DNA from: JBBDYH01 sp040901795
Lineage (GTDB): Bacteria; Planctomycetota; Planctomycetia; Pirellulales; JALHPA01
Reading direction: 5' to 3'
DNA: 64,000 nucleotides
Assembly: GCA_040901795.1 (NCBI GenBank)
Contig: JBBDYH010000162.1
Span: 1-64,000 of the forward strand
Shown here: positions 50,821 to 59,652 of the stretch, piece after piece
How the letters are laid out: every line of letters begins with the position of its first letter
Numbering within the stretch: the first letter of the stretch is position 1
The notes under the pieces: generated by a model
Database searches by the model: none
Seen by the model: only the letters and a program-made list of their open reading frames with translations
What the model was told of the DNA's origin: nothing
Position numbers and translations under genes: made by a program

Positions 50821-51963
50821 TCACCGTCCAAGTGAAACGTCGAGGTCGGCGCGGAGGTCTTCGAACGCTTCCAGGCCGATCGAGAGGCGGATCAGACCGT
50901 CGGTGATCCCGTTGGCGGCGCGGGCTGCGGGGTCGTAGCTGGCGTGCGACATCGTGGCCGGCTGCTCGATGAGCGATTCGACCGAGCCCAGACTGACGGC
51001 GAGCTTGCAGAGCTTCGTCGATTCGCAGACGCGCTTCGTTTCCGCCAGCGATCCGCGGACTTCGAAGCTGAGCATGGCGCCGAAGGCCCCTTCCATTTGA
51101 CGCGCGGCGATGGCATGGCCTGGGTGATCTTTCAGGCCCGGATAATTAACGCGGGCGACTTTTGGATGGCGGCTTAAGTGCTCGGCAAGCTGAGCGGCGG
51201 TGCGGCTTTGTTCGCGGACGCGGAGATCGAGCGTCTTCAGCCCGCGCGAGCAGAGAAACGCGTCGAAGGGGCCCAGCGTGGCACCCGTGGCGTTCTGGAT
51301 AAAGTGCAACCGGTCGAAGAGATCCGTGTTCTTGGCCACGAGCGCGCCGCCGAGCAGGTCGCTGTGCCCGCCGATGTATTTGGTGCAAGAGTGCATGACG
51401 ATGTGCGCGCCCAACTCCAGGGGACGGGTGAGCGCGGGGCTGGCGAAGGTGTTGTCGACGCCCAGTAAAATATCCTTACGCCTCGCGATCTCGGCACATC
51501 CGGCAATGTCGGTGATCGACAACAGGGGATTGCCGGGGCTTTCGATCCAAAGCAGTTTTGTCTGCGGCCCGATGGCGGCTTCGACGGCGGCCAGATTGGT
51601 GGTATCGACCAGCGAGACGGTGATGCCCGCACGGTCGCAAATCTGGTGCAGCAGGCGATACGTGCCGCCGTAGATGTCGCGGCCGGCAAGTAGATGGTCG
51701 CCGGACGAGAGCAACATCGTCACGCAGTGGATGGCCGCCATGCCCGACGAGAAGGCCAGCGCGCCTGTTCCGGATTCGAGCGAGGCGAGCGTTAGCTCAA
51801 ACGCCTTACGTGTGGGGTTGGCGGTGCGGGCGTAGTCGAACGCGCCCCACTCGCCCGCGCCCGGCTGCACGTAGGTCGAGCTCACGTGAATCGGCGGCAC
51901 GACGGCGCCCGTCGAAGGATCGGGCTCGTTGCCGACGTGGATGGCGCGGGTGCGGAAATGCAT
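50821..51963 (-). CDS. Cystathionine gamma-synthase/lyase-family enzyme
   Basis: 380 residues, a full-length Cys/Met-metabolism PLP enzyme. HVGNEPDPSTGAVVPPIHVSSTYVQPGAGEWGAFDYARTANPTRKAFE opens it; LWIESPGNPLLSITDIAGCAEIA and LGVDNTFASPALTRPLELGAHIVMHSCTKYIGGHSDLLGG contain the PLP-binding Asp and the Schiff-base Lys. The C-terminus SVSLGSVESLIEQPATMSHASYDP is the substrate-carboxylate region. Synthase or lyase cannot be told from sequence alone. Located 53 bases downstream of a second enzyme of the same family. Confidence 0.9.
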   Translation of the reverse strand: MHFRTRAIHVGNEPDPSTGAVVPPIHVSSTYVQPGAGEWGAFDYARTANPTRKAFELTLASLESGTGALAFSSGMAAIHCVTMLLSSGDHLLAGRDIYGGTYRLLHQICDRAGITVSLVDTTNLAAVEAAIGPQTKLLWIESPGNPLLSITDIAGCAEIARRKDILLGVDNTFASPALTRPLELGAHIVMHSCTKYIGGHSDLLGGALVAKNTDLFDRLHFIQNATGATLGPFDAFLCSRGLKTLDLRVREQSRTAAQLAEHLSRHPKVARVNYPGLKDHPGHAIAARQMEGAFGAMLSFEVRGSLAETKRVCESTKLCKLAVSLGSVESLIEQPATMSHASYDPAARAANGITDGLIRLSIGLEAFEDLRADLDVSLGR

Positions 51964-51964
51964 T

Positions 51965-52065
51965 GGTTCAAGGTTCCAGGTTTAAGGTTCAGGTTTTCAG
52001 TTGCGGAGGTTCATGGCTAGACGGTCGAGGCCGAACCTTGAACCTTGAACTTTGAACCTGGAACC
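51965..52065. repeat. Degenerate TTGAACC/GGTTCAA repeats between the two PLP genes
   Basis: Units such as TTCAAGGTTCCAGG, AAGGTTCAGG and, inverted, CCTTGAACCTTGAAC fill the gap and run into the 3' end of the 52017 gene, where they code for GSKFKVQG. Confidence 0.75.
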
Positions 52066-53294
52066 GAAGGCCCCTTCGCCAACGCCTGCTCCAGGTCGGC
52101 GACCAGGTCCGCGGCGTTTTCGATGCCGCAGGCGAGGCGAATCATGTTGTCCGGGATGCCGTAGCGCTTGCGGTCGGCCGGCGGCGTCTCGTAGTAGCTC
52201 ATCACCAGCGGCTGTTCGATGAGGGACTCGACGCCGCCCAGGCTGGGGCCGATGCGGGGAATCTTCACCGCGTCGACCACGTCGGCCGTTTGACGCCAGT
52301 CGGCATCCTTTACAAGGAAGGTGACCAGCCCGCCAAACCCGCGCATCGTTTGCTGGGCAAGATCGAAATAGGGGTGGGACGGCAGGCCGGGATAGTAGAC
52401 GCGCTCGATCTTGGGATGGTTCGCCAGGAACTGAGCCACGGCCAGGCCGTTCTCGTTGTGCCGCTGCATGCGGAGCTCGAAGGTCTTCAGGCCGCGCTGC
52501 AACAGATGGACGTTGTGGGGTGAGTTGATCGCGCCCATGACGCCACGGAGCTTGCGGACCTCCTCCATCTTTTCAACGCTGCCGACCAGCACACCGGCCA
52601 ACAGGTCGTTGTGTCCGGCGAGGTATTTGGTGGCGGAATGCAGAACGTAGTCGATACCGGCGCGGAGCGGCTGGAGGTTGTACGGCGTGGCGAGTGTCGC
52701 GTCGATCACCGTCTCGATGCCGCGGCTTTTGCCAAGCGCGGCGAAGCGTTCCATATCGACCACGCTGAGATGCGGATTCGTAGGGGACTCGCTAACCAGG
52801 AGTTTCGTCTTCGGCGTGATGGCCGCTTCGAGTGCCCCGTAGTCGCAAGCCTTGACCTGATGCGTGACCACGCCGAACCGGGCGAGATACTTGGAACAGA
52901 ACTCGCGGCTGCGGTGATAACATTCGTCGAAGAAGAGGACTTCGTCGCCGGCTTTGAGCTTGGCCATCAACAAGCCGACGAACGCGGCCATGCCCGAGGA
53001 GAACAAGAGCGCTGTCTCGCCCCCTTCGAGCGCGGCGAGTTTGCGCTCGACGACTTTTTCGGTCGGGTTGCCGTAGCGGCCGTATTCCTCGCGGGGCTGT
53101 TTTTGCTCGATGAAGTCGATGACCGACTGAGTGTCGGCGAAGGTGTACGTCGAGGCCAGAAAGATCGGGTCGGTGATTGAGTTGGCGCACTTCTGCCGCT
53201 CTTCGCCGGCATGAACGGCAAGCGTGGAGGGGCCGGGCGAAGGGCGCGAGTTGTCGTCTGAGCCGGCGTCAGGATATGGCGAGTTTTTTTGCAT
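52017..53294 (-). CDS. Cystathionine gamma-synthase/lyase-family enzyme, second gene
   Basis: About 425 residues from ATG 53294. PSTLAVHAGEERQKCANSITDPIFLASTYTFADTQSVIDFIE, YGRYGNPTEKVVERKLAALEGGE, VSESPTNPHLSVVDMERFA and IDYVLHSATKYLAGHNDLLAG (Schiff-base Lys) define the family. It is a different subtype from its neighbour (about a third longer insertions at both ends). The last about 14 residues (PGSKFKVQGSASTV) derive from intergenic repeat DNA, a late extension that the fold does not need. The frame is open up to 53513, but upstream text is repeat-derived (GQTFLSA). Confidence 0.88.
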   Translation of the reverse strand: MQKNSPYPDAGSDDNSRPSPGPSTLAVHAGEERQKCANSITDPIFLASTYTFADTQSVIDFIEQKQPREEYGRYGNPTEKVVERKLAALEGGETALLFSSGMAAFVGLLMAKLKAGDEVLFFDECYHRSREFCSKYLARFGVVTHQVKACDYGALEAAITPKTKLLVSESPTNPHLSVVDMERFAALGKSRGIETVIDATLATPYNLQPLRAGIDYVLHSATKYLAGHNDLLAGVLVGSVEKMEEVRKLRGVMGAINSPHNVHLLQRGLKTFELRMQRHNENGLAVAQFLANHPKIERVYYPGLPSHPYFDLAQQTMRGFGGLVTFLVKDADWRQTADVVDAVKIPRIGPSLGGVESLIEQPLVMSYYETPPADRKRYGIPDNMIRLACGIENAADLVADLEQALAKGPSVPGSKFKVQGSASTV

Positions 53295-53339
53295 GTCGGT
53301 CGGCTTCGTTTGAGAGGCAAGCGTGCGCCTGCTGAGGCT

Positions 53340-53359
53340 GGCAGACAGGAATGTCTGCC
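53340..53359. repeat. Palindrome GGCAGACA-GGAA-TGTCTGCC
   Basis: Perfect 8-pair arms. Read in the minus frame upstream of the PLP gene it codes for GQTFLSA, a peptide word I know from many spurious planctomycete N-termini. Confidence 0.8.
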
Positions 53360-53397
53360 CCACGTTCAATGCGGGGTGAAGCCGCGTGAAGCCAATG

Positions 53398-53433
53398 AAA
53401 AAGCCGCGAGGAGGCGCTGGCGCCTTTCGCGGC
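53398..53433 (-). terminator. Intrinsic terminator of the HtrA gene
   Basis: On the minus strand GCCGCGA...TCGCGGC with an inner AGGCGC/GCGCCT stem, followed by TTTTTC. It lies 230 bases after the HtrA stop and before the PLP genes. A second, T-less palindrome (GCGACGAC-GA-GTCGTCGC, 53632-53649) lies just behind the stop. Confidence 0.75.
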
Positions 53434-53663
53434 TCACTCTGTTTTCGAGCTGGATCGTGCGAAGGTCCAAGGGCACGATGGCACTTTAGCAGATTGGCTG
53501 CAAGCGGCCGCAAATCCCGTCAGCAGAATTGTACTTCGCCCCGGGGCGGCTCGCAAGCAGGCCAGTTCGCGAACCTGTCCAGGGGCTTCGACCGGGCTTC
53601 CGGCCCATGTAGGGGGCCGCGAACCCAGGAAGCGACGACGAGTCGTCGCACTCCAAAGGAACC

Positions 53664-54857
53664 TCACGACTCCCCTGCTGCGAGGCGCAGGCGAAGATCT
53701 TGCTCGCGGCCTTGGCGGATGATGGTCAGCGCGACCTCTTCACCCGGGCGCTTGCTTTCGACGAGGTCGAGGAACTCGTCGGCGGTGGTGATGCGCTGGC
53801 CGTCGACCGCGACGATCAGGTCGGCGGCGCTGCGGTCGATCGTCTCCGTCTCGTAGACAAATGGACCTTGCCGCTTGCGCTCGCGGACGATGCGGATGCC
53901 GCGCAAACCGGCTTGCTCAGCCGGCCCGCCGGGCGTCATGGTGGCGATCAGCAATCCGCGGTCGCTTTGAAAGACGCGCGTGATACCGGTGTCGGGGCGA
54001 ATCACGTGCCCGCGTTGAATAAGCTGCGGCGCGACGCGAGCAACGATGCTGACGGGGATCGCAAAACCCACGCCCGTGTTCTGACCGGTACGGCTGGCGA
54101 TGGCGTAGTTCATGCCGATCATGCGGCCATGGCTGTCGAGCAAGGGACCGCCCGAGTTGCCCGGATTGATCGCCGCATCGATCTGGATGATCGACTTGAT
54201 CGCGCGATTGTTGCGCGACGGCAGAGTTCGATTCAGGCTCGAGACGATGCCGGTCGTCAGTGTGCGATCGAGCCCGAACGGGTTGCCCAGCGCCAACACG
54301 CGCTGGCCCACCTTCAGCCGGCTGGAGTCGCCGAAGCGGATGGGAAAGAGCGACTCGGGCGGGGCGTTGATCCGCAGCACCGCAACGTCGCTCTGCGGAT
54401 CGCGGCCGACCAGGCGCGCGTCGTACTGCTTGCCGTCGTAAAGCGTGACTTCGATCTCGCGGGCGTCCTCAACGACATGGTAGTTGGTGAGGATGTGGCC
54501 GCGCTTATCGAGCACGCTGCCGGAACCGGCGCCTTCCTGCATCGACTCAAACAGCATCAGGCTCTGGTTGACCACTTGCGTGGTGATGTTCACGACGCTG
54601 CGATTGCAGTTCTCATAGACCGAGATGTTGACGCGCTCTTCCGGCGAGTATTCGTCGGCCGTGAGCGATGCCCGGCCGATGGGAAGCGGTTGCCCGGCCC
54701 CGGCGGGTTGGGGCGACCGTTCGACGGGGGAAATGGTCGCAGCGCCGTCCTGCCCGGCCGCAATTCGATTGAGCGGAGAAGGCCCGTTGAGCAGCCAGGC
54801 CATGACGGCCGCACCGATGACGCCAGAACCGAGACATACGATAACTTGCGAGCGCAT
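53664..54857 (-). CDS. HtrA/DegP-like trypsin-type protease with PDZ domain
   Basis: About 397 residues from ATG 54857; an uncleaved-looking signal anchor (VIVCLGSGVIGAAVMAWLL) places it in the periplasm or membrane. The catalytic triad is complete: TNYHVVED (His127), SDVAVLRI (Asp157), NPGNSGGPL (Ser235). A single PDZ domain follows (GLLIATMTPGGPAEQAGLRG, DLIVAVDGQRITTADEFLDLVESKRPGEEVALTI). Acts on misfolded exported proteins by family precedent. Single-gene unit with its own terminator. Confidence 0.92.
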   Translation of the reverse strand: MRSQVIVCLGSGVIGAAVMAWLLNGPSPLNRIAAGQDGAATISPVERSPQPAGAGQPLPIGRASLTADEYSPEERVNISVYENCNRSVVNITTQVVNQSLMLFESMQEGAGSGSVLDKRGHILTNYHVVEDAREIEVTLYDGKQYDARLVGRDPQSDVAVLRINAPPESLFPIRFGDSSRLKVGQRVLALGNPFGLDRTLTTGIVSSLNRTLPSRNNRAIKSIIQIDAAINPGNSGGPLLDSHGRMIGMNYAIASRTGQNTGVGFAIPVSIVARVAPQLIQRGHVIRPDTGITRVFQSDRGLLIATMTPGGPAEQAGLRGIRIVRERKRQGPFVYETETIDRSAADLIVAVDGQRITTADEFLDLVESKRPGEEVALTIIRQGREQDLRLRLAAGES

Positions 54858-55371
54858 GGTCAAACTCCACGGAACGGAGAGGCGAATTAGCCACAAACGA
54901 ATGCGGACACACATTAGGGCGGATACATGCCGACCGAGCCAGGCCCCTTTTTACGCAGCTCTTAACCCTGATTACGGTATAGCGAAACTCGAAGGGCTTG
55001 GCGAGTACAAGTGTCGTGGCGGCGGGAGGTTAGGGCGCAGGCGGGTGGGCTCGCGCCTTCGCGGAACAGTCGCGAAAACAGTGCGCGTTGGTAACGACCC
55101 GTTGGGCTTGGGTTATCGTTTAACCCGTAGCCGCAGGCGAGGTGTGCGTAACCGGATGCGTTCTGCCTCGCCTACGGCTGCGGGTTAAACTAATCGGCGG
55201 GAGTACGGCCACTAAGGCGGGCGAAATTTTGTAGCGTAAGCCGGGCGAAGCGAATACAATGGGTGAGTCGTTGGGGCTTCAGAATCGCTAGTTCTAGCGC
55301 GACCGGTAGCGTCGTTACCGGAACACGACCGCGGTTCGCGCGCTTGCTTTGCGTCATGGGAGTACGCAGTC
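54858..55371. other. Intergenic region with a long inverted repeat
   Basis: Between divergent genes. The main feature is the inverted repeat at 55118-55190. Nothing else, apart from GGTTATCG/CGAAG-rich text, is recognisable. Confidence 0.5.
55118..55190. repeat. Long inverted repeat GTTTAACCCG...CGGGTTAAAC
   Basis: Arms of about 25 bases (55118-55142 and 55166-55190) pair with two wobble positions around a 23-base loop. No T-run. Confidence 0.85.
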
Positions 55372-58300
55372 ATGTCTAGAAGCATGGTTCGTCTCATGAG
55401 TTGGCCGGTGGCCGGTCTATGTGCCATCGGTCTTGTAGCGACGTTTGCGGCGATGGCCGCCGCGCCCGCTAAGCCGACTGTCGAGGCCAGTCGGCTGGAC
55501 AGTTATCAGAAGGATGGCGCGACGTACTTTGCGTTGAGCCTGCAGCCAGCCGCCAGCGCCGCGCCTGCCGCCGAGGTCCACGACATTGTCGTGTTGTTCG
55601 ACACCTCGGCCAGCCAGACAGGCGCGTATCGCGACAAGGGGCTGGCGGTGCTGCAAGGATTCTTGGCGGCGCTGGGGCCGAAGGATCGAGTGCATTTGCT
55701 GGCGGTCGACATCGGCGCAGTTCCGATGACGAGCACGTTTGTACCCGTGCGCGGCGCCGAAATGGACGCCGCGATGGCGAAGCTCGCCAAGCGCGTACCT
55801 CTTGGCTCGACCGATATGGGCGAAGCGCTGCGGGCTGCAGCCGAGAGCTATACGAAGCAAGCCGGCGCGCCACGCGCGGCAATCTACATCGGCGACGGCG
55901 TCAATAACGCTGGCGCATTTGGCGACGACGTGCGGCAGGCCGTTGCAGCGCTGATCGAGAGCCACGTGAGCACCACCAGCTATGCCGTCGGCCCGCAGCG
56001 GAACAGCGCGCTGTTGGCGGCGCTGGCTAACCAAACGGGAGGTATGTTCCTCGCCGACGCCGAGAACTACGGCGCGAAAGAGGCGGGGCTGCATCTGAGT
56101 CGCATGGCGCAGCAGCCGGTGATCTGGGTCGAGTCGAGCAAGCTGCCCAAGGCGATCGACGAAGTGTATCCCGGCCGGATGCCGCCGCTGCGCGGCGATC
56201 GCGACACAGTGTTGATCGGGAAGGGGAACATCGCCGAGCCGTTCACAATCGAAGTCGCCGGCCAGGCGGCCGGCAAGCCGGTAACAATACAGTGGACAGT
56301 GACGCCGGCCAAAGCCAACGACGATAACGCATATCTCATCCCGCTGGTCGAGATGGCTCGCTCGAATGGTGGCGTCGATCTGCCGACGGTGGGAACGGCG
56401 GGACTGCACGAAGCGCGGCGGACGATCAATGCGCAAGTGCGTGAGCTGACGAAGCTGGGGGAACGAGCAGCCGCCAGCGGCGATAAGCAGGCCGCCACAC
56501 GGTTCGCCCGCGAAGCGCTGCGGCGCGATCCGCACAACGTGCTGGCCGAGAACCTGACGCGCGTGGCGCAAATCGACGAACCGCAAAGCGAAGTGCTGCC
56601 ACCGCCGGCGCCTGCGACCGCGCCATCCCAGGCGGAGCGCGAGGAGGACCTGCGACTGGTGCGTCCGGCGCCGCGTCCGCCTGCCGACGAGGGGGATCTT
56701 GGTTTTCTGGAGCGCGTCGAACAGCGCAATGCGCTATTGAGTGAAATCATCATGCGCGACGTGACCGTCGGAATCCAACGGGCCCGCGATCTGATGGCGA
56801 CCAATCCCGAGGCCGCCGAAACCGATCTGAAGCTGTTGTTGGACCGCGTCAGCCGCGCCGCCGAACTGACTCCGGGGGTGCGCGCACAGCTTCGCAACCA
56901 GCTTGAGAACGCGGTGGTGACGGCCAGTCGCCAAACGGCCGTGTTGGAGCTGCGACAACTGGAGCAGGCCGAGCGGGCGCGCGCCGCCGAGGAACAGCGG
57001 CTGATGCTCGAACGGCTGGTAAGCCGCGAGCAAAAGGTCGAGCAGTTGATTGAGCGGATGAACTCGCTCTTATCCGAACAGCGGTATCAAGACGCCGAGC
57101 TGGATGCCGCGCGGATCGCATATGCCCTCGACGCGACATCGCCCACCACCTCCAACGCAGTGCAGTTTTCGCGCGTGGCGGGTTTCGTTGCCGAGAACCA
57201 GCGGATCCGCGACTTGCATCACAAGGCGCTTGTGGATTCGTTGTTCCAGGTGGATGAAGCGAATATTCCTTTCGTCGACGAGCCGCCGATCGTGTACCCG
57301 GCCGCGGATGTGTGGCTGGATCTGACGCGCCGGCGCGCCAAGTACAAGGCCGTGGATCTGAGTAGTGCAGGTGATGCGGAAGTGAAGATCTACGACGCGT
57401 TGGATGCCGAGACTGAGGTCGGATTCACAGAGACAGCGCTGGGTTTAGCGCTGGAAACACTTGGGGAAAAGCACGACATTGAGATCGAATTGGATCCGAA
57501 GGCCCTGGTCGATTTGGCGATCACCAGCGACGACCCGATCACTCTCGACGTGACAGGTATTTCGCTCCGTTCGGCGTTGCGGCTGATGCTGCGTCCGTTG
57601 CAGCTCACGTACATCGTGGACAATGAGGTCCTGTTTGTCACGTCGCAGGTCGAGGCCGACGCCCGGCCGGTGGTCAAAGTTTACCCGGTGGCCGACCTGG
57701 TGCTGCCGATCAACGCCGGCGGCGGCGTCAATCCCTTTGCGCTTGGCGGTGGCGGCGGACTGGGCGGCGGGTTAGGCGGCGGTGGCCTGGGAGGCGGCGG
57801 TCTCGGCGGCGGCGGTGGCTTCGGCGGTGGCGGCTTGGGCGGCGGCGGCTTCGGCGGCGGCGGCTTGGGCGGTGGCGGTTTCGGCGGCGCGTTCAACGTG
57901 GCCGACGAACAAACCGACGCAGCGCCGGCGCAGCGCGGCGATCGCGCTACTAAAGCTGCGGCCAGGCAGCCAGTGGCCGGGCGCGTTACGAATCAGGCCA
58001 GCGACAAGGCCGAGGAACGCTCGCTGCTCGACTCGATCCAGCCGGTCGGAAAGACAACTCGGAAAAAGTTCCGAGTCGAATTGAAAGTCGCTGCGGACGC
58101 CAACCTGGATGCCGCTTGGGACGAGTACTTCAAGACCCTCGACCAGCGCGCCGGGATGGACGAGCTTGCCAAGCCGGCCGACCGGTTTTATCGGGCGCAG
58201 GAAGTGAACGCCGCGGTGCGCGACGCCGCGCGGCGTCTGATGAAAGACCAGAAGTTTCTCGAAGTCGTCTCGATGATCCAGGCCGCTCTGCGCCATGGCT

Positions 58301-59571
58301 ATGCGCAGCCGTGGATGTACGAGGGGCTCGGTCTGGCGATGCAAGCGGCCGGACAGCCCCAGTCGGAGATCGAGCGGGCGCTGATGTCGGCGATCGATTT
58401 TGCCACCAGCACCGACGAGGTGATGCACGCGGCGCTGTACATGGCCCGCAGCGGGCTGGAAAAGCGAGCGCTGCGACTGCTCCGCCAGGCGGCGGCGATC
58501 GAGCCCGTGCGGCATGAGCCTTATATGCACGGGCTGGCGCTGGCCGAGCGGACGGGCGACCTCGACGCGATCCGTTGGGCTTGCACCGGCGTGATGAGCC
58601 GGGCGTGGACCGACGACAAGCTGGAGGTGATCCGTACGGCGCGGAACCTGGCAACGGCGACGTTGGAACGCCTCCGCAAAGAAAAGCAGACCGACGCAGC
58701 ACGGCAGTTGGAGACGGCGCTGAACGAGGCGCTGATCCGCGATCTGGTGGTGCGGGTTTCTTGGACGGGTGAAGCGGATATCGACCTGTCGGCTGAAGAG
58801 CCACCCGGTACCGTGTGCTCGTTGCAAAACCCTCGAACCGTGGCAGGCGGCATGCTATTGGCCAGCGACGCAACCGCCGAGCAGGGCAACAAGAACGGCC
58901 GCATGGAACACTATGTGGTGCCGCAGGCGTATTCGGGAGACTACCGGATCCTGGTGCGCCGCGTGTGGGGTAAAGTCACGGCGGGCAAGGTCACGGTCGA
59001 TATCGTTTCGCACTATGGAACCAAGAACGTCGCACACCAGCAACAGCAGATCCCGGTGGGTGACAAGGATGCGCTGGTTAAGTTCACGTTGAAGGACGGC
59101 CGCCGGCAGGAACCGCTCGAGCAAGCGCAGGTCGCCGTACTGGCCAATAAGCAACACGCAGTCGGGCGTGCAATTCTTGCCCAGCAGTTGGACAGCATGT
59201 CCGATCCCACGGCGACGCGGGACCTCGCGCTCTCGCGGCGATTGCAACAGCGAGGGCTGCCGTTCTTCCGGAACGGCGGCGTCGGCTTTATGCCCATCAT
59301 CACCACGTTGCCAGAAGGCACGTTCATGTCAGTAACGGCTGTCGTGTCAGCGGATCGGCGGTACGTTCGCGTCACACCGTCGCCCTTGTTCTCGACGATA
59401 CCGGAAGTCAACACGTTCAACTTCGCGGGCGGGACCGGTCAGCAGGGCGGCGGCGGACTGGGCGGCGGGTTAGGCGGATTGGGCGGCGGCGGCCTGGGAG
59501 GCTTAGGCGGCGGCGGCGGACTTGGTGGCGGACTCGGCGGCGGCGGTTTGGGCGGCGGCGGGATCTTTTAA
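55372..59571 (+). CDS. Very large exported VWA protein with STN-like domain and glycine-rich tracts
   Basis: 1399 residues. A signal peptide (WPVAGLCAIGLVATFAAMAAA) precedes a von Willebrand A domain: HDIVVLFDTSASQTGAYR has the metal-site DxSxS. TPR-like helical text (RTINAQVRELTKLGERAAASGDKQAATRFAREAL) and a long coiled-coil stretch (470-650) follow. Residues about 676-763 (TALGLALETLGEKHDIEIELDPKALVDLAITS...ISLRSALRLMLRPLQLTYIVDNEVLFVTS) look like an STN/secretin-N type domain. Glycine-rich runs lie at 782-840 and 1356-1399. Probably an outer-surface or envelope protein that forms complexes; function unknown. Confidence 0.8.
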   Translation: MSRSMVRLMSWPVAGLCAIGLVATFAAMAAAPAKPTVEASRLDSYQKDGATYFALSLQPAASAAPAAEVHDIVVLFDTSASQTGAYRDKGLAVLQGFLAALGPKDRVHLLAVDIGAVPMTSTFVPVRGAEMDAAMAKLAKRVPLGSTDMGEALRAAAESYTKQAGAPRAAIYIGDGVNNAGAFGDDVRQAVAALIESHVSTTSYAVGPQRNSALLAALANQTGGMFLADAENYGAKEAGLHLSRMAQQPVIWVESSKLPKAIDEVYPGRMPPLRGDRDTVLIGKGNIAEPFTIEVAGQAAGKPVTIQWTVTPAKANDDNAYLIPLVEMARSNGGVDLPTVGTAGLHEARRTINAQVRELTKLGERAAASGDKQAATRFAREALRRDPHNVLAENLTRVAQIDEPQSEVLPPPAPATAPSQAEREEDLRLVRPAPRPPADEGDLGFLERVEQRNALLSEIIMRDVTVGIQRARDLMATNPEAAETDLKLLLDRVSRAAELTPGVRAQLRNQLENAVVTASRQTAVLELRQLEQAERARAAEEQRLMLERLVSREQKVEQLIERMNSLLSEQRYQDAELDAARIAYALDATSPTTSNAVQFSRVAGFVAENQRIRDLHHKALVDSLFQVDEANIPFVDEPPIVYPAADVWLDLTRRRAKYKAVDLSSAGDAEVKIYDALDAETEVGFTETALGLALETLGEKHDIEIELDPKALVDLAITSDDPITLDVTGISLRSALRLMLRPLQLTYIVDNEVLFVTSQVEADARPVVKVYPVADLVLPINAGGGVNPFALGGGGGLGGGLGGGGLGGGGLGGGGGFGGGGLGGGGFGGGGLGGGGFGGAFNVADEQTDAAPAQRGDRATKAAARQPVAGRVTNQASDKAEERSLLDSIQPVGKTTRKKFRVELKVAADANLDAAWDEYFKTLDQRAGMDELAKPADRFYRAQEVNAAVRDAARRLMKDQKFLEVVSMIQAALRHGYAQPWMYEGLGLAMQAAGQPQSEIERALMSAIDFATSTDEVMHAALYMARSGLEKRALRLLRQAAAIEPVRHEPYMHGLALAERTGDLDAIRWACTGVMSRAWTDDKLEVIRTARNLATATLERLRKEKQTDAARQLETALNEALIRDLVVRVSWTGEADIDLSAEEPPGTVCSLQNPRTVAGGMLLASDATAEQGNKNGRMEHYVVPQAYSGDYRILVRRVWGKVTAGKVTVDIVSHYGTKNVAHQQQQIPVGDKDALVKFTLKDGRRQEPLEQAQVAVLANKQHAVGRAILAQQLDSMSDPTATRDLALSRRLQQRGLPFFRNGGVGFMPIITTLPEGTFMSVTAVVSADRRYVRVTPSPLFSTIPEVNTFNFAGGTGQQGGGGLGGGLGGLGGGGLGGLGGGGGLGGGLGGGGLGGGGIF
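57718..57890 (+). repeat. Glycine-rich GGC/GGT tract inside the VWA gene
   Basis: Tandem GGCGGCGGCTTGGGC-type units code for GGGLGGG and GGGFGGG. A related tract is at 59440-59568 at the C-terminus. Both are prone to slippage. Confidence 0.9.
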
Positions 59572-59652
59572 ACCGGCACTCGCTAGCGTCCGGTTCGGAC
59601 TAAACCGTGGTCTAGGGGTCGCCGCGGCGACCGGCTGATTGGGATGCCATTG

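Noticed and set aside
53700..54890. 396-codon plus-strand frame opposite the HtrA gene
   Set aside because: Shadow; the minus strand has a full catalytic triad and PDZ domain.
57772..58827. 351-codon minus-strand frame opposite the glycine-rich part of the VWA gene
   Set aside because: Produced by the GC-rich repeat tract; ends in Ala/Thr runs that mirror the glycine codons.
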